Shown here: positions 18,355 through 28,164 of the stretch, one piece after another
How positions within the stretch are numbered: the stretch's first letter is position 1
Layout: every line of letters starts with the position of its first letter
Made by a program: the position numbers and the translations under genes
Notes under the pieces: model-generated
What the model was told of the DNA's origin: nothing
The model's input: only the letters and a program-made list of their open reading frames with translations
Database searches by the model: none
Assembly: GCA_021736985.1 (NCBI GenBank)
Contig: JAIPEW010000008.1
Span: 27,893 to 91,892, forward strand
From: Clostridiales bacterium
GTDB taxonomy: Bacteria; Bacillota; Desulfotomaculia; Desulfotomaculales; VENG01
Reading direction: 5' to 3'
DNA: 64,000 nt

Positions 18355-19594
18355 TATTTTAGTAATAATATCAACAACGTTAGTGATGCACGGTTGCTGG
18401 GGATACTCAGATCCAGATCAAACCGCTTATGTGCTTGCACTTGGTGTAGATGAAGGTGAAGAAAATGTGCTTACTTTAACTGCACAGATTGCAGTCCCCA
18501 AGAATATAGCCGGCGGCGGGGGTGGAGGTGCTGGCGGTGGTGGTGGTGATAAGTCTACTATGATTGTTTCAGTTGAGACACCTACTATTATAGGTGGATT
18601 AAACATGTTTGGCTCTTTTCTAGAAAGACGTCCTACATTAAAACATACAAAGGCTATTGTCTTTTCCAGTGGATTGGCCAGGAATAACATGGAAACGTAT
18701 TTAGCGCCCCTGGTAAGGTATCATGAATTCAGGCGGAATACTCATATCCTGGTAAGCGATAAAAAAGCTAAAGATATAATAAAAGATACTCAACCTATTA
18801 TGGAGGATAATCCTGCCAAGTATATTGAAACGTTAACTGATAGCAGGCGTCATTCTGGTTTTTTTCCTGAAAGCCGGGTGAATAATTTTTATAATTCTGC
18901 TAAGTCTATTGGGGCGGAACCGGTAGCTATCATGGCCGGGATTAATGAAAAGAAAATTGATGAGATTAAGACTAATACAAAAAAAATCAACGAAGGTAGT
19001 TTTATAGCAGGAAAAATCCCCCGTGAAGGCGGCAATAAATTGGAATTCATGGGGGCAGCTGTTTTTCGGGATGGTAAGATGGTAGGAGAAATAAACGGCC
19101 AGGAAAACGTTGTTGTTGACATGATAAAAAATACTTTTCGAGAAGGTGTATATTCTCTCCCCGACCCAAATACAGAAAATAAATACATAATATTAAGTAT
19201 AACTTCGGAGAGAAATACTGATATTAAAATAAACATGAAAGGTGAAGTACCTCGAATTAACGTAACAGTACCGCTGGATGCATCTTTTTTATCAATACAG
19301 AGCAATATACATTATGAAAAACCTGATAAGATAAAAGAAGTGGAAAAATCTCTGGAAAAAACTTTAAAAGGCCAGGCAGATAAACTAGTGAAAAAAACTC
19401 AGCAAGAATTTGAATCTGATATATTTGGTTTTGGGAACGAAGCGAAGAGTAAATTTTTGACCTTACAGCAGTGGAAAAAATATAATTGGCTTGAAAATTA
19501 TCCAAACTACAATATAAATACAACTTTTGATGTTAATATACGGAGAATAGGTCTTATAAGAGATAGTTCTAAAATGAATGAGGGGAACTCATGA
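18338..19594 (+). CDS. gerC: Ger(x)C-family germination lipoprotein
   Basis: A 418-aa lipoprotein; the signal ends in VMHGC. The start of the mature part (GYSDPDQTAYVLALGVDEGE) and the HTKAIVFSSGLAR / REFRRN-like block are typical of the C subunit of germinant receptors. Unusually, a run of about eleven residues is almost all glycine (AGGGGGGAGGGGGD, about residues 58-71), encoded by a G-rich stretch near 18510-18550. It ends with an ATGA overlap to a tiny membrane-protein gene. With GerA and GerB it forms the spore inner-membrane receptor. Confidence 0.92.
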   Translation: MKKLLSILVIISTTLVMHGCWGYSDPDQTAYVLALGVDEGEENVLTLTAQIAVPKNIAGGGGGGAGGGGGDKSTMIVSVETPTIIGGLNMFGSFLERRPTLKHTKAIVFSSGLARNNMETYLAPLVRYHEFRRNTHILVSDKKAKDIIKDTQPIMEDNPAKYIETLTDSRRHSGFFPESRVNNFYNSAKSIGAEPVAIMAGINEKKIDEIKTNTKKINEGSFIAGKIPREGGNKLEFMGAAVFRDGKMVGEINGQENVVVDMIKNTFREGVYSLPDPNTENKYIILSITSERNTDIKINMKGEVPRINVTVPLDASFLSIQSNIHYEKPDKIKEVEKSLEKTLKGQADKLVKKTQQEFESDIFGFGNEAKSKFLTLQQWKKYNWLENYPNYNINTTFDVNIRRIGLIRDSSKMNEGNS

Positions 19595-19761
19595 TAACTT
19601 TGTTAGCTTTGTTAATAATTGTTTCAATTGCTTTTTACTTATCAAGTTATGGTTTTTGGTCGCTGAGAAATGGGTACAGGATGGGTGCTGCAGGTGTTTT
19701 TATTATTGCTGTAACTGCCTTTTTATTGCCGGTATTTGTATGGATTTACCATAATATTTGA
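19591..19761 (+). CDS. 56-aa two-helix membrane protein, possible germinant-receptor D subunit
   Basis: Absent from the ORF track. The ATG overlaps the gerC stop (ATGA), with GAGGGGAA just upstream, and the frame runs 56 codons to TGA at 19759. The product starts MITLLALLIIVSIAFYLSSY and ends FIIAVTAFLLPVFVWIYHNI, two membrane helices joined by a short basic loop (SLRNGYRMG). Small two-TM 'D' proteins are known to be encoded beside ger operons in Bacillus and to modulate receptor activity; assigning that role here is inference from position and shape. ku starts 21 bases later. Confidence 0.75.
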   Translation: MITLLALLIIVSIAFYLSSYGFWSLRNGYRMGAAGVFIIAVTAFLLPVFVWIYHNI

Positions 19762-19782
19762 AACTGTGAAAAGAGGTGGAGT

Positions 19783-20589
19783 ATGCGTCCTTTATGGAAA
19801 GGTGCTGTAAGTTTGGGCCTTATTTATGTTCCGGTAAAAATGTATGCTGCCACTGAAAGAAAGGATATACGGTTTAATTACCTTCATGAAAAGTGTAAAA
19901 ATCCTGTTAAATCTAAAAAATATTGTCCTTATTGTGATGAAGAAGTAGCTCCGGATGAAATAGTTAAGGGATACCAGTACGAAAAAGGGAAATATGTAGT
20001 TATAAGAGATGAGGATTTTGAAAATATTCCCGGAGAAACAACTAAGAGTATAGATATTATGGATTTTGTAGATATTTCTCAGATAGACCCGGTGTATTAT
20101 GACAAGCCTTATTTTTTAGTTCCCGGGGAAGGTGGAGAAAAAGTTTATGAACTTCTAAAAAGATCTATGAATGATACGAAAAAAGTGGCAGTAGCACGGG
20201 TTATTATACGCAGTAAGGAGTCTCTTGCGTCTATCAGAGTAGTAGACAATGTAGTGTTGATGAGTACTATGCATTATCCGGATGAAGTGAGAGACAGCAG
20301 TCAGTTAGAAGAGTTAAAGTATAATGTAAATATTCATAATAACGAATTAAAGATGGCGGTAAATTTAATCGAAAGCCTTTCTGGTGATTTTGAACCCTCC
20401 AAGTATAATAATGAGTATAGAAAGTCTTTAATGGAGATGATCCAGGCAAAAATTGCAGGAGAAGAAGTAGAGGAACCGGCACAGGCAGAAACTGAAAAAG
20501 TTGTAGATCTAATGTCAGCTTTAAAGGCAAGTATTGATAAAGTAAATGAAGAAAATAAAGGCGGGGAAGAATTAATTGAGTCGAAATAA
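19783..20589 (+). CDS. ku: Non-homologous end-joining protein Ku
   Basis: A 268-aa bacterial Ku. The start MRPLWKGAVSLGLIYVPVKMY and the middle EIVKGYQYEKGKYVVI match the family, and the length is standard. As a homodimer it rings broken DNA ends and recruits LigD. ATG follows AGAGGTGG. It lies 21 bases after the small membrane gene and overlaps the ligase gene by 14 bases. In B. subtilis Ku and LigD act mainly in spores; the placement directly behind a germination operon fits that use. Confidence 0.95.
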   Translation: MRPLWKGAVSLGLIYVPVKMYAATERKDIRFNYLHEKCKNPVKSKKYCPYCDEEVAPDEIVKGYQYEKGKYVVIRDEDFENIPGETTKSIDIMDFVDISQIDPVYYDKPYFLVPGEGGEKVYELLKRSMNDTKKVAVARVIIRSKESLASIRVVDNVVLMSTMHYPDEVRDSSQLEELKYNVNIHNNELKMAVNLIESLSGDFEPSKYNNEYRKSLMEMIQAKIAGEEVEEPAQAETEKVVDLMSALKASIDKVNEENKGGEELIESK

Positions 20590-21531
20590 TATTCCCTTTT
20601 TAAAACCAATGCTTGCTGTAGATTCTAACCCTTTTAATAGTGAAAATTATTTGTTTGAAATAAAATGGGACGGTTACCGCTGTCTTTTCTATTTTGAGGG
20701 AAAAATAAAATTAATATCCCGGAACGGTAATAATTTAACCGATACTTTTCCTGAATTCTGTACAGTTAATTTTTTTGAAAATATTAAGCCGTGTTTATTT
20801 GATGGGGAAATCATTGTTTTAAATAATGGTTTACCTTCATTTAATAATTTACAACAGCGCGGGAGATTAAAAGATAAAATTAAAGTTAAAAGTGCAGCAG
20901 TTAAGTATCCTGCTGTTTTTGTTGTTTTTGATATTTTATATATTAATGGCCGGGAAATTATGAAATTGCCATTATTAAAAAGAAAAAAATATTATCTAGC
21001 AACATTAAAACTTCAGATCATTTGTTGTTATCTGAGTATGTCTTAAATAATGGTAAGGATTTTTTTGATGCTAGCGCTGGTATGGATTTGGAAGGTGTTA
21101 TGGCAAAAGAGGTTAACAGTGTATATTTGCCTGGAAAACGTTCTGCTCACTGGAAAAAAATAAGAAATATAAAGGAAGCAGACCTGGTTATTTGCGGGTA
21201 CCAGCCCGGTAAAAGAGGTAATATTCTTGGGGCCCTGGTGCTCGGCGGTTATAGGGGAGAGATGCTGGTTTACCAGGGAAAAGTCGGTACGGGGTTTTCA
21301 GAAAAAGAAAAAGAGTTATTATTAAGTAAATTGAATCCTATAAGAGATGTTAATACTGAATTATATGCACTAAACATTGATTGGAAAAATATATACCGGG
21401 TAAAGCCCCTTTTAGTATGTATAGTTAAATACTCATCTTTAACAGAAGCGGGTTTGTTAAGGCATCCGGTATATAAGGGGCTGCGTCATGATAAAAGTCC
21501 AGGAGATTGTAAAACTGTGAATACGTGTTAG
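20576..21531 (+). pseudogene. ligD: ATP-dependent DNA ligase (LigD ligase domain), frameshifted at an A7 tract
   Basis: Two track ORFs (20576-21046 and 21022-21531) are halves of one gene. The first carries the nucleotidyl-transfer motif EIKWDG with the adenylated Lys at 30 and LFDGEI; the second carries GMDLEGVMAKE, the lysine motif HWKKIR and the OB-fold part. The break is at 20983-20989, AGAAAAAAAT: adding one A restores RKKILSSNIKTSDHLLLSEYV and a single protein of about 318 aa. It may be a true null allele, a sequencing error, or a tract where slippage yields some full-length enzyme. The start is TTG 20576 after GGGGAAG, inside ku. Its role would be sealing of Ku-bound ends. Confidence 0.85.
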
Positions 21532-21579
21532 TTAGTTTTAATGCAAAATAAAAATTTAGGAACCGAGAGGCGTTTCTGT

Positions 21580-22512
21580 ATGAATGATAAAACTATAAAA
21601 GTAGATGATAAAAAAATACGGCTTACTAACCTGGATAAGGTATTCTGGCCGGGACAAGAGTTTAAAAAAGTGCATTTAATTAAATATTATTCTGAAATGG
21701 CCCCGTATGTCTTGCCATATATAAAAAATCGTCCCCTGGTGATGAAAAGATACCCAAATGGAATTAATGCAGAGTCTTTTTATCAGAAAGAATGCCCGGA
21801 TTATGCTCCTGATTGGTTAGAAACATTCCCCGTAAAGCATACTCGGAAAATTATAAATTATATTATTTGTAATGATACAGCTGCTTTAGTATGGATTTGC
21901 AACCAGGGGTGTATTGAAGTACATGCATGGCTAAGTACCTTAAAAAATGTATATAACCCTGATATAGCCGTAATGGATCTTGATCCTGCCGAAGGTACCA
22001 GCTTTAATATGGTTGTTGAAACTGCACTGTTAATCAAAGAAATATTAACTTATTTTGATTTGAATTCTTATATCAAAACATCTGGTTCTACTGGAATGCA
22101 TGTTTTTATTCCAATGCTGCCGCGTTATACCTTTAAAGAAGTTACCCTGTGCATGAAGTTTGCAGCAGAATTAGCTGTAAATGCTCAGCCGCAAAAGAAT
22201 ACTATAGAGAGGAAAATACAAAAACGCTATGGTAAGGTATACATAGATTATCTGCAGAATGCAAAGGGAAAAACTATGGCTTATCCGTACAGCCTGCGTC
22301 CTTTACCGGGTGCGCCTGTATCTGCACCGCTGGACTGGAAAGAAGTATCTAAAATAACATCTTCTACTTGTTATAATATGTATAACATTAAAACAAAAAT
22401 TGCTGAAAAAAGTGAGTTGCCCTGGTTGAACATGTGGCAGAACGAGCAGTCTATAGACAAATTATTTAATGCTTTTTCCAGGAAAAAAAGTACGGTGAAT
22501 ATAAGACAATAA
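21580..22512 (+). CDS. ligD: LigD polymerase/primase domain protein
   Basis: A 310-aa stand-alone LigD polymerase domain (archaeo-eukaryotic primase fold). Key motifs: LTNLDKVFWP, RPLVMKRYPNG, the metal-binding DLDPAEG, and SGSTGMHVF. It fills gaps with nucleotides during end joining. The track start is ATG 21541; ATG 21580, nine bases after GAGAGG, gives a more typical N-terminus. Mycobacterial-type LigD fuses polymerase, nuclease and ligase; here polymerase and ligase are separate genes and no phosphoesterase domain is present. It begins about 50 bases after the ligase gene. Confidence 0.92.
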   Translation: MNDKTIKVDDKKIRLTNLDKVFWPGQEFKKVHLIKYYSEMAPYVLPYIKNRPLVMKRYPNGINAESFYQKECPDYAPDWLETFPVKHTRKIINYIICNDTAALVWICNQGCIEVHAWLSTLKNVYNPDIAVMDLDPAEGTSFNMVVETALLIKEILTYFDLNSYIKTSGSTGMHVFIPMLPRYTFKEVTLCMKFAAELAVNAQPQKNTIERKIQKRYGKVYIDYLQNAKGKTMAYPYSLRPLPGAPVSAPLDWKEVSKITSSTCYNMYNIKTKIAEKSELPWLNMWQNEQSIDKLFNAFSRKKSTVNIRQ

Positions 22513-22600
22513 CCTGAACAAAAAATTTATTATTGCAGGAAATTCCATTCAGATCCCGAAAAGTAAGCGTAATGTTTTTGTTTATTTTCGGAGGTTTTAT

Positions 22601-23692
22601 ATGGATCAAAAACAGTATTTACTAGGATGGCAGCTCTTACTGCCGGGGTCTTCTGCAAAGATATGGTCCCTGGTGAATTATTTTGATTCTTTTGAGGCTG
22701 CATGGAAGGCTTCTGGCAGTGAATTGGGCAAGGTTATGGGCTCTGGCAGTAGTAGTGGCGAAAAATTAATAAAGCGGCGGGAAAGTATAAATTTAGTTGA
22801 AGAAATAAACCTTTTAGATAGTAAAAATATTGAATTTGTTTGTTATTATGATAAAAATTATCCCGAGACCCTGAAAGATATTTATGATCCTCCTCCAGGG
22901 ATATTTGTAAAAGGGGAATTGCAAGAGTTTAATGCAGTAAGCCTGGTAGGTTCTCGAAAACCAACTCCAAATGGTATTAAAATTGCTGAGAAATTGGGCT
23001 GTGATCTGGCCCGGGCCGGTGTTGCTGTAGTAAGTGGTATGGCTCGAGGAATTGATGCAGCAGCTCACAAGGGTGCTTTGGATGCAGGGGGGTATACTAT
23101 TGCGGTATTAGGGTGTGGTGTAGATGTTTTATATCCCCCGGAAAATGATAAGCTTAGTAAGCAGATTGCGAGTACCGGGGCCCTGTTATCTGAATTTCCG
23201 CCGGGAACAGCTCCTGAGGCGTGGCATTTTCCGGTTCGTAACCGCGTGATAAGTGGTCTATCAAAAGCAGTAGTAGTAGTGGAAGCTGCTGAGCGAAGTG
23301 GGGCCCTTATTACTGCAGATTCAGCCCTGGATCAGGGGCGGGATGTGGCTGCTGTTCCAGGAAACATTTTAAACCGAATGAGTAAGGGCCCCAATGGCCT
23401 GATAAAACAAGGGGCTAAACTGGTAGAAAGTGCTGCAGATATATTAAATGAAATCGGATTATATAAACTCTTTTCTGAAGAGGAATTGTCAAAATGTAAT
23501 GTAAGTGTTAATCTATCTGATATTGAGCAAAAAATATTTAAAGAGTTATCTGAGGAACCTCTTTATCTGGATGATATTGTAAATAGGTCATGTGTTGCTC
23601 CTAAAGATGTTTTATCAATTCTTATGTATTTAGAAATAAAAGGATTAATAAAACAGCTTCCTGGAAAAATGTTTATTAAATACGGTGCTTAG
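22601..23692 (+). CDS. dprA: DNA-processing protein DprA
   Basis: A 363-aa DprA/Smf. A SAM-like N-terminal part is followed by the Rossmann core with VGSRKPTPNG, VSGMARGIDAAAHKGAL, GCGVDVLYPPEN and FPVRNRVISGLS, then a C-terminal winged-helix-like part from about residue 300. It binds incoming single-stranded DNA and loads RecA during natural transformation, and is conserved well beyond competent species. ATG follows CGGAGG. It opens the dprA-topA-trmFO-xerC-hslVU-codY block typical of Firmicutes. Confidence 0.95.
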   Translation: MDQKQYLLGWQLLLPGSSAKIWSLVNYFDSFEAAWKASGSELGKVMGSGSSSGEKLIKRRESINLVEEINLLDSKNIEFVCYYDKNYPETLKDIYDPPPGIFVKGELQEFNAVSLVGSRKPTPNGIKIAEKLGCDLARAGVAVVSGMARGIDAAAHKGALDAGGYTIAVLGCGVDVLYPPENDKLSKQIASTGALLSEFPPGTAPEAWHFPVRNRVISGLSKAVVVVEAAERSGALITADSALDQGRDVAAVPGNILNRMSKGPNGLIKQGAKLVESAADILNEIGLYKLFSEEELSKCNVSVNLSDIEQKIFKELSEEPLYLDDIVNRSCVAPKDVLSILMYLEIKGLIKQLPGKMFIKYGA

Positions 23693-23729
23693 TTACTAGT
23701 GCCGCTACAATTAAATTGGGGTGACTTCT

Positions 23730-25868
23730 TTGGGTAAGAAGTTGGTAATAGTTGAGTCTCCTGCAAAGGCGAAAAGTTTAACCAAGTTTTTAGGAAAAAA
23801 CTATAATGTAAAAGCTTCAATGGGACACGTTAGGGATTTACCCAAGAGCCAATTCGGGGTTGACGTGGAAAATGGTTTCAAACCCAAGTACATAACTATA
23901 CGGGGTAAGGGAGAAACGATAAAAGAGCTAAAATCTGCAGTTAAAAAATCTGAAAAAGTTTTGCTGGCATCTGACCCTGATCGAGAAGGTGAGGCAATAG
24001 CCTGGCACCTGACTAATTCCCTGGGGTTAAACGAGGATCAGCCATGCCGTATAGAATTTAATGAAATTACTAAAGATGCAGTTAAAGAAGCTGTAAAACA
24101 TCCCCGGCCAATCGACCGCGATAGAGTTAATGCCCAGCAGGCCAGGCGTATTTTAGATCGCCTTGTAGGATATAATCTCAGCCCGCTGTTGTGGAGGAAG
24201 ATAAAAAAAGGTTTAAGTGCCGGGCGTGTACAGTCTGTAGCAGTTAAACTTATTTGTGACCGGGAAGAAGAAATCAGTGATTTTGTGCCCCAGGAATATT
24301 GGACAATAACAGCAAAACTAGCCAAGGGCCGCAGTGTTATTGAAGCATACCTGAACAAAATAAAAGGCAAAAAAGCAGAAATATCTAGCCAGGAGCAGGT
24401 AGACGGTATAGTAAAAGACTTGAATGGTGTCAACTACGTTGTTGAAAAAGTTCAAAAAAGAGAAAAGAAGCGCAACCCGCCTGCCCCTTTTATTACCAGT
24501 AGCCTGCAGCAGGAAGCATACCGTAAGCTTAATTTTACAGCTAAAAAAACAATGATGGTAGTTCAGCAGCTTTATGAAGGAATTGAACTGGGTAAGGAAG
24601 GTCCTATCGGGTTAGTTACTTATATCAGAACAGATTCTACAAGAATATCTGCAACTGCGCAGGAAGAAGCATCTGTTTATATTAATAATAATTACGGACA
24701 GGAATACCTGCCTGAAAAAAAACGCCAGAGTGGTAAGAAAGGAAGAGTGCAGGATGCTCACGAAGCTATCAGGCCTACCTCCGTTATTAGAGACCCTGAA
24801 GCGTTAAAGTCTCATCTAAGCAGGGAACAGTTAAGATTGTACCGGTTAATCTGGCAGCGTTTTATAAGCAGCCAGATGAGTCCTGCACTTATAGAAACTA
24901 CAAGTGTGGATATTTCTGCCGGGGAATATACGTTCAGGGTTTCGGGATCAGTAACGAAGTTCCCGGGATTTATGAAAGTATATACAGAGGGTAAAGATAC
25001 AAAGGAAGATGATAAAAGTAATAAAGCTCTTCCTGTGTTATACAAAGATGACGAATTAAAATTACGGTCGCTTGTGCCTGAGCAGCATTTTACCCAACCT
25101 CCCCCCCGGTATACTGATGCTACATTGGTAAAGACACTTGAAGAAAAAGGAATTGGCAGGCCCAGTACTTATGCTCCTATTGTAGATACTGTTTTAAATA
25201 GAGGCTATATAGTAAGAGAAAATAAAAAGTTTTATCCTACCGAACTGGGAACGTTAGTTATTGATCTGTTAAGGCAGCATTTCCCTGATGTTTTAAATGT
25301 AGAGTTTACTGCAGAAATGGAAGGGCAGCTGGATAATGTAGAAGAAGGAGAAGTAGACTGGGTTAAAATTTTAGATAAGTTTTATTGGCCTTTTTCGGAA
25401 AACCTGAAAAAAGCAGAGGAAGAAATCGGCAAGGTAGAAATTGAAGACGAGGTTACAGATGAAGTATGTGAGCAATGTGGCAGGAACCTGGTTGTAAAAA
25501 TGGGGAGATATGGTAAATTCCTGGCATGTCCGGGGTTCCCAGACTGCAGGTATACCAAGCCTTTATTGGAACATACGGGGGTTAGTTGCCCTGAGTGTGG
25601 GGGCGAACTGGTGATACGGCGAAGCAGAAAAGGTCGTAAATTTTACGGGTGCAGCAATTATCCTAATTGTGAGTTTGTCACCTGGGATCAGCCAACTGCA
25701 CGGAAGTGTCCGGAGTGCGGCAGCATGATGGTACAGAAAAATGTAAGAGGCAAGGAAGTTTATCGCTGTATTAACAAAGAGTGTGACTCAAATAAAAAAG
25801 AAAAGAAAAAAACCACTAAAAAAAGTTCTAGTAAAGCTAAAAGGACTAAAAAAGCAGCAGTACATTAA
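23730..25868 (+). CDS. topA: DNA topoisomerase I
   Basis: A 712-aa type IA topoisomerase. The TOPRIM domain holds VIVESPAKAK and SDPDREGEA; the catalytic Tyr lies in TYIRTDSTRIS. Three four-Cys zinc fingers end the protein (starting CEQCGRN, CPECGGE, CPECGSM), followed by a Lys-rich tail. It relaxes negative supercoils. The track start is GTG 23721, but TTG 23730 lies 6 bases after GGGGTG and gives the standard MGKKLVIVESP. It lies about 30 bases after dprA. Confidence 0.96.
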   Translation: MGKKLVIVESPAKAKSLTKFLGKNYNVKASMGHVRDLPKSQFGVDVENGFKPKYITIRGKGETIKELKSAVKKSEKVLLASDPDREGEAIAWHLTNSLGLNEDQPCRIEFNEITKDAVKEAVKHPRPIDRDRVNAQQARRILDRLVGYNLSPLLWRKIKKGLSAGRVQSVAVKLICDREEEISDFVPQEYWTITAKLAKGRSVIEAYLNKIKGKKAEISSQEQVDGIVKDLNGVNYVVEKVQKREKKRNPPAPFITSSLQQEAYRKLNFTAKKTMMVVQQLYEGIELGKEGPIGLVTYIRTDSTRISATAQEEASVYINNNYGQEYLPEKKRQSGKKGRVQDAHEAIRPTSVIRDPEALKSHLSREQLRLYRLIWQRFISSQMSPALIETTSVDISAGEYTFRVSGSVTKFPGFMKVYTEGKDTKEDDKSNKALPVLYKDDELKLRSLVPEQHFTQPPPRYTDATLVKTLEEKGIGRPSTYAPIVDTVLNRGYIVRENKKFYPTELGTLVIDLLRQHFPDVLNVEFTAEMEGQLDNVEEGEVDWVKILDKFYWPFSENLKKAEEEIGKVEIEDEVTDEVCEQCGRNLVVKMGRYGKFLACPGFPDCRYTKPLLEHTGVSCPECGGELVIRRSRKGRKFYGCSNYPNCEFVTWDQPTARKCPECGSMMVQKNVRGKEVYRCINKECDSNKKEKKKTTKKSSSKAKRTKKAAVH

Positions 25869-25889
25869 ATTTTAAACGGAAGTGTCAGG

Positions 25890-27236
25890 ATGAAAAACAA
25901 AAATATAAATATTACAGTTATAGGTGCCGGTTTGGCCGGAGTTGAAGCTGCATGGCAGGCGGCTAAAGCAGGTATAAATGTTGATTTGTATGAAATGAGG
26001 CCTGCTAAATTAACTCCAGCTCACCATACTGGTGATTTTGCAGAATTAGTATGCAGTAATTCTCTAAGGGCTGATGCCGTGGAGAATGCTGCAGGTTTAT
26101 TAAAAAAAGAAATGCGCTTGCTGGATTCGCTTATCATGAAATGTGCTGATGCAAATCAAGTACCGGCAGGTGGCGCGCTGGCTGTTGACAGAAAAAATTT
26201 TGCACGTGAGGTTACTGAAAAAATAAATAATCATCCTCAAATAACTGTGTACCGCAAAGAATTAGAAGAAATACCTGAAGGTTTTGTTGTAATTGCTACC
26301 GGTCCACTTACTTCTGAAGCAATATTTGAAAACTTTAAAAAAATAACCGGTGAAAATTACCTGTATTTCTATGATGCTGTTGCACCTATTGTCACTCTTG
26401 AATCAATAAATAAAGATGTAGCCTTTTGGTCTACCCGGTATGGAAAAGGACAGGCAGATTACTTGAATTGTCCTATGAATGAAGAAGAATACGAGCATTT
26501 CTGGGAAGAATTATTGGCAGCCGAAAGGGCGCCCAGGAAAAGTTTTGAAAAAGAAGTAAATTTTGAAGGATGTATGCCCATAGAAGTTATGGCCGCGCGG
26601 GGAAAGGATACAATGAAATTTGGCCCTCTAAAACCGGTCGGCCTAGTAGATGCGCGTGACGGAAAACAGCCGTATGCCGTAGTACAGCTGCGCCAGGACA
26701 ATAAAGAAGGTACCTTGTATAATATGGTTGGTTTTCAAACGCACCTCAAGTGGGGGGAACAGGAAAGAGTTTTCAGGAAAATTCCCGGGCTTGAAAATGC
26801 TGAGTTTGTAAGATTTGGTGTTATGCACAGAAATACTTATATTAATGCTCCTGCTCTGCTGGGACCTACTTACCAGTGTACATATAGAAAAGAACTGTTT
26901 ATGGCCGGGCAAGTCACAGGTGTAGAAGGATATATAGAATCGGCCTCTTCAGGTATAGTTGCCGGGATTAATGTTGCCAGGACAGCAGTTGGCCTGGATA
27001 CTGTTGTTTTTCCCCAGGAAACAGCTCACGGGGCGCTGGCTAATTATATATCTTCTGCAAATAGACGAAATTTCCAACCTATGAATATTAATTTTGGGCT
27101 TATGCCTCCCCTGGGTGAAAAAGTTAAAGATAAGTTTCAGCGCAGAGAAAAAATTGCTCGCCGTGCGTTAACAACAATGGAACAATGGGTAAAGGATACG
27201 GCAGCATTGGGTTTTGTACCAGGAGATGAGATTTAA
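25890..27236 (+). CDS. trmFO: Methylenetetrahydrofolate-tRNA-(uracil-54) methyltransferase TrmFO
   Basis: A 448-aa FAD- and folate-dependent tRNA m5U54 methyltransferase of normal length. The FAD loop is [14 protein letters not shown], followed by family blocks [10 protein letters not shown] and [13 protein letters not shown], and [12 protein letters not shown] near the end. It uses methylene-THF rather than SAM. ATG follows CGGAAGTG. The stop TAA overlaps the xerC ATG by one base. Confidence 0.96.
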   Translation: MKNKNINITVIGAGLAGVEAAWQAAKAGINVDLYEMRPAKLTPAHHTGDFAELVCSNSLRADAVENAAGLLKKEMRLLDSLIMKCADANQVPAGGALAVDRKNFAREVTEKINNHPQITVYRKELEEIPEGFVVIATGPLTSEAIFENFKKITGENYLYFYDAVAPIVTLESINKDVAFWSTRYGKGQADYLNCPMNEEEYEHFWEELLAAERAPRKSFEKEVNFEGCMPIEVMAARGKDTMKFGPLKPVGLVDARDGKQPYAVVQLRQDNKEGTLYNMVGFQTHLKWGEQERVFRKIPGLENAEFVRFGVMHRNTYINAPALLGPTYQCTYRKELFMAGQVTGVEGYIESASSGIVAGINVARTAVGLDTVVFPQETAHGALANYISSANRRNFQPMNINFGLMPPLGEKVKDKFQRREKIARRALTTMEQWVKDTAALGFVPGDEI

Positions 27237-28144
27237 TGTATAGTTACATAGATTCTTATATGTTATATTTGGAAGTGGAGAAAAACTGTTCTGAAAAAAC
27301 TTTAGAAAATTATCGCATGGATTTGTTTGACGGCATTGATTTTTTTTCACAAGTTTCAGGTAAAAATGATGCAAATATAGCTCCGGTTGATCTCAGTTAT
27401 GAACTGCTGCGTAAATATTTAGGGAGATTGCGGGCCCGTGGTTTATCAAGGGCAACTATGTCTCGGAGGTTATCTGCGTGGAGGAGTTTCTGTAGATTTT
27501 TGGCACGAGAAGGTTTTTTAAGTGAAAACCCTGTGCAGCGTCTATCAGTTCCTAGGCAGGGCAGGCACTTGCCTAGTTTTTTGTTCGCTGAAGAAGCAAG
27601 ACAACTTGTTGAAATTCCTTCACTGGATAATAACTTGGGAATACGAAACAGGGCAATATTGGAAGTATTGTATGCAAGCGGAATCAGGGTGGGTGAACTT
27701 GTTAGTCTTGATACAGATGATGTATCTTTGCAGGAAAAAACTTTAAGTGTTTGCGGAAAGGGTGAAAAAGAAAGAATAGCTTATATAGGCAAATATGCTG
27801 TAAATTCACTTGAAAGTTATCTACAAAAGTCGCGCGATAAATTATCCAGAGGAAAAGAAAGTAATGATAAAGCATTATTTTTAAATTATCGTGGGGGAAG
27901 AATTACAGCCAGGGGGATAAGGGGTGTAATTTCAAAATATGTGCAACAATTACAAATAGAGAAAGGTATTAGTCCTCACACAATCAGGCACACTTTTGCT
28001 ACTCACCTTTTGGATAATGGAGCTGACTTGAGAGCAGTTCAGGAACTTTTGGGGCATGTACGCCTTTCAACTACACAAATATATACTCATGTCACAAAAG
28101 AGAGACTTAAAGCAGAATACAAAAAAGCACATCCACGTGCATAA
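27236..28144 (+). CDS. xerC: Tyrosine recombinase XerC
   Basis: A 302-aa tyrosine recombinase. An N-terminal SAM-like DNA-binding part (to about 100) precedes the catalytic domain with Arg in [13 protein letters not shown], the [12 protein letters not shown] box, [14 protein letters not shown] with the nucleophilic Tyr, and a Lys in CGKGEKER. Position between trmFO and hslV is the standard place of xerC (codV), which resolves chromosome dimers at dif. ATG overlaps the trmFO stop; the ribosome-binding site AGGAGATGAG lies in trmFO. Confidence 0.93.
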   Translation: MYSYIDSYMLYLEVEKNCSEKTLENYRMDLFDGIDFFSQVSGKNDANIAPVDLSYELLRKYLGRLRARGLSRATMSRRLSAWRSFCRFLAREGFLSENPVQRLSVPRQGRHLPSFLFAEEARQLVEIPSLDNNLGIRNRAILEVLYASGIRVGELVSLDTDDVSLQEKTLSVCGKGEKERIAYIGKYAVNSLESYLQKSRDKLSRGKESNDKALFLNYRGGRITARGIRGVISKYVQQLQIEKGISPHTIRHTFATHLLDNGADLRAVQELLGHVRLSTTQIYTHVTKERLKAEYKKAHPRA

Positions 28145-28164
28145 ACCATAAAAAGGAGATTAAA

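Noticed and set aside
27522-27746. 74-aa ORF within xerC, and similar ORFs inside other genes
   Set aside because: Shadow frames of clearly conserved genes.
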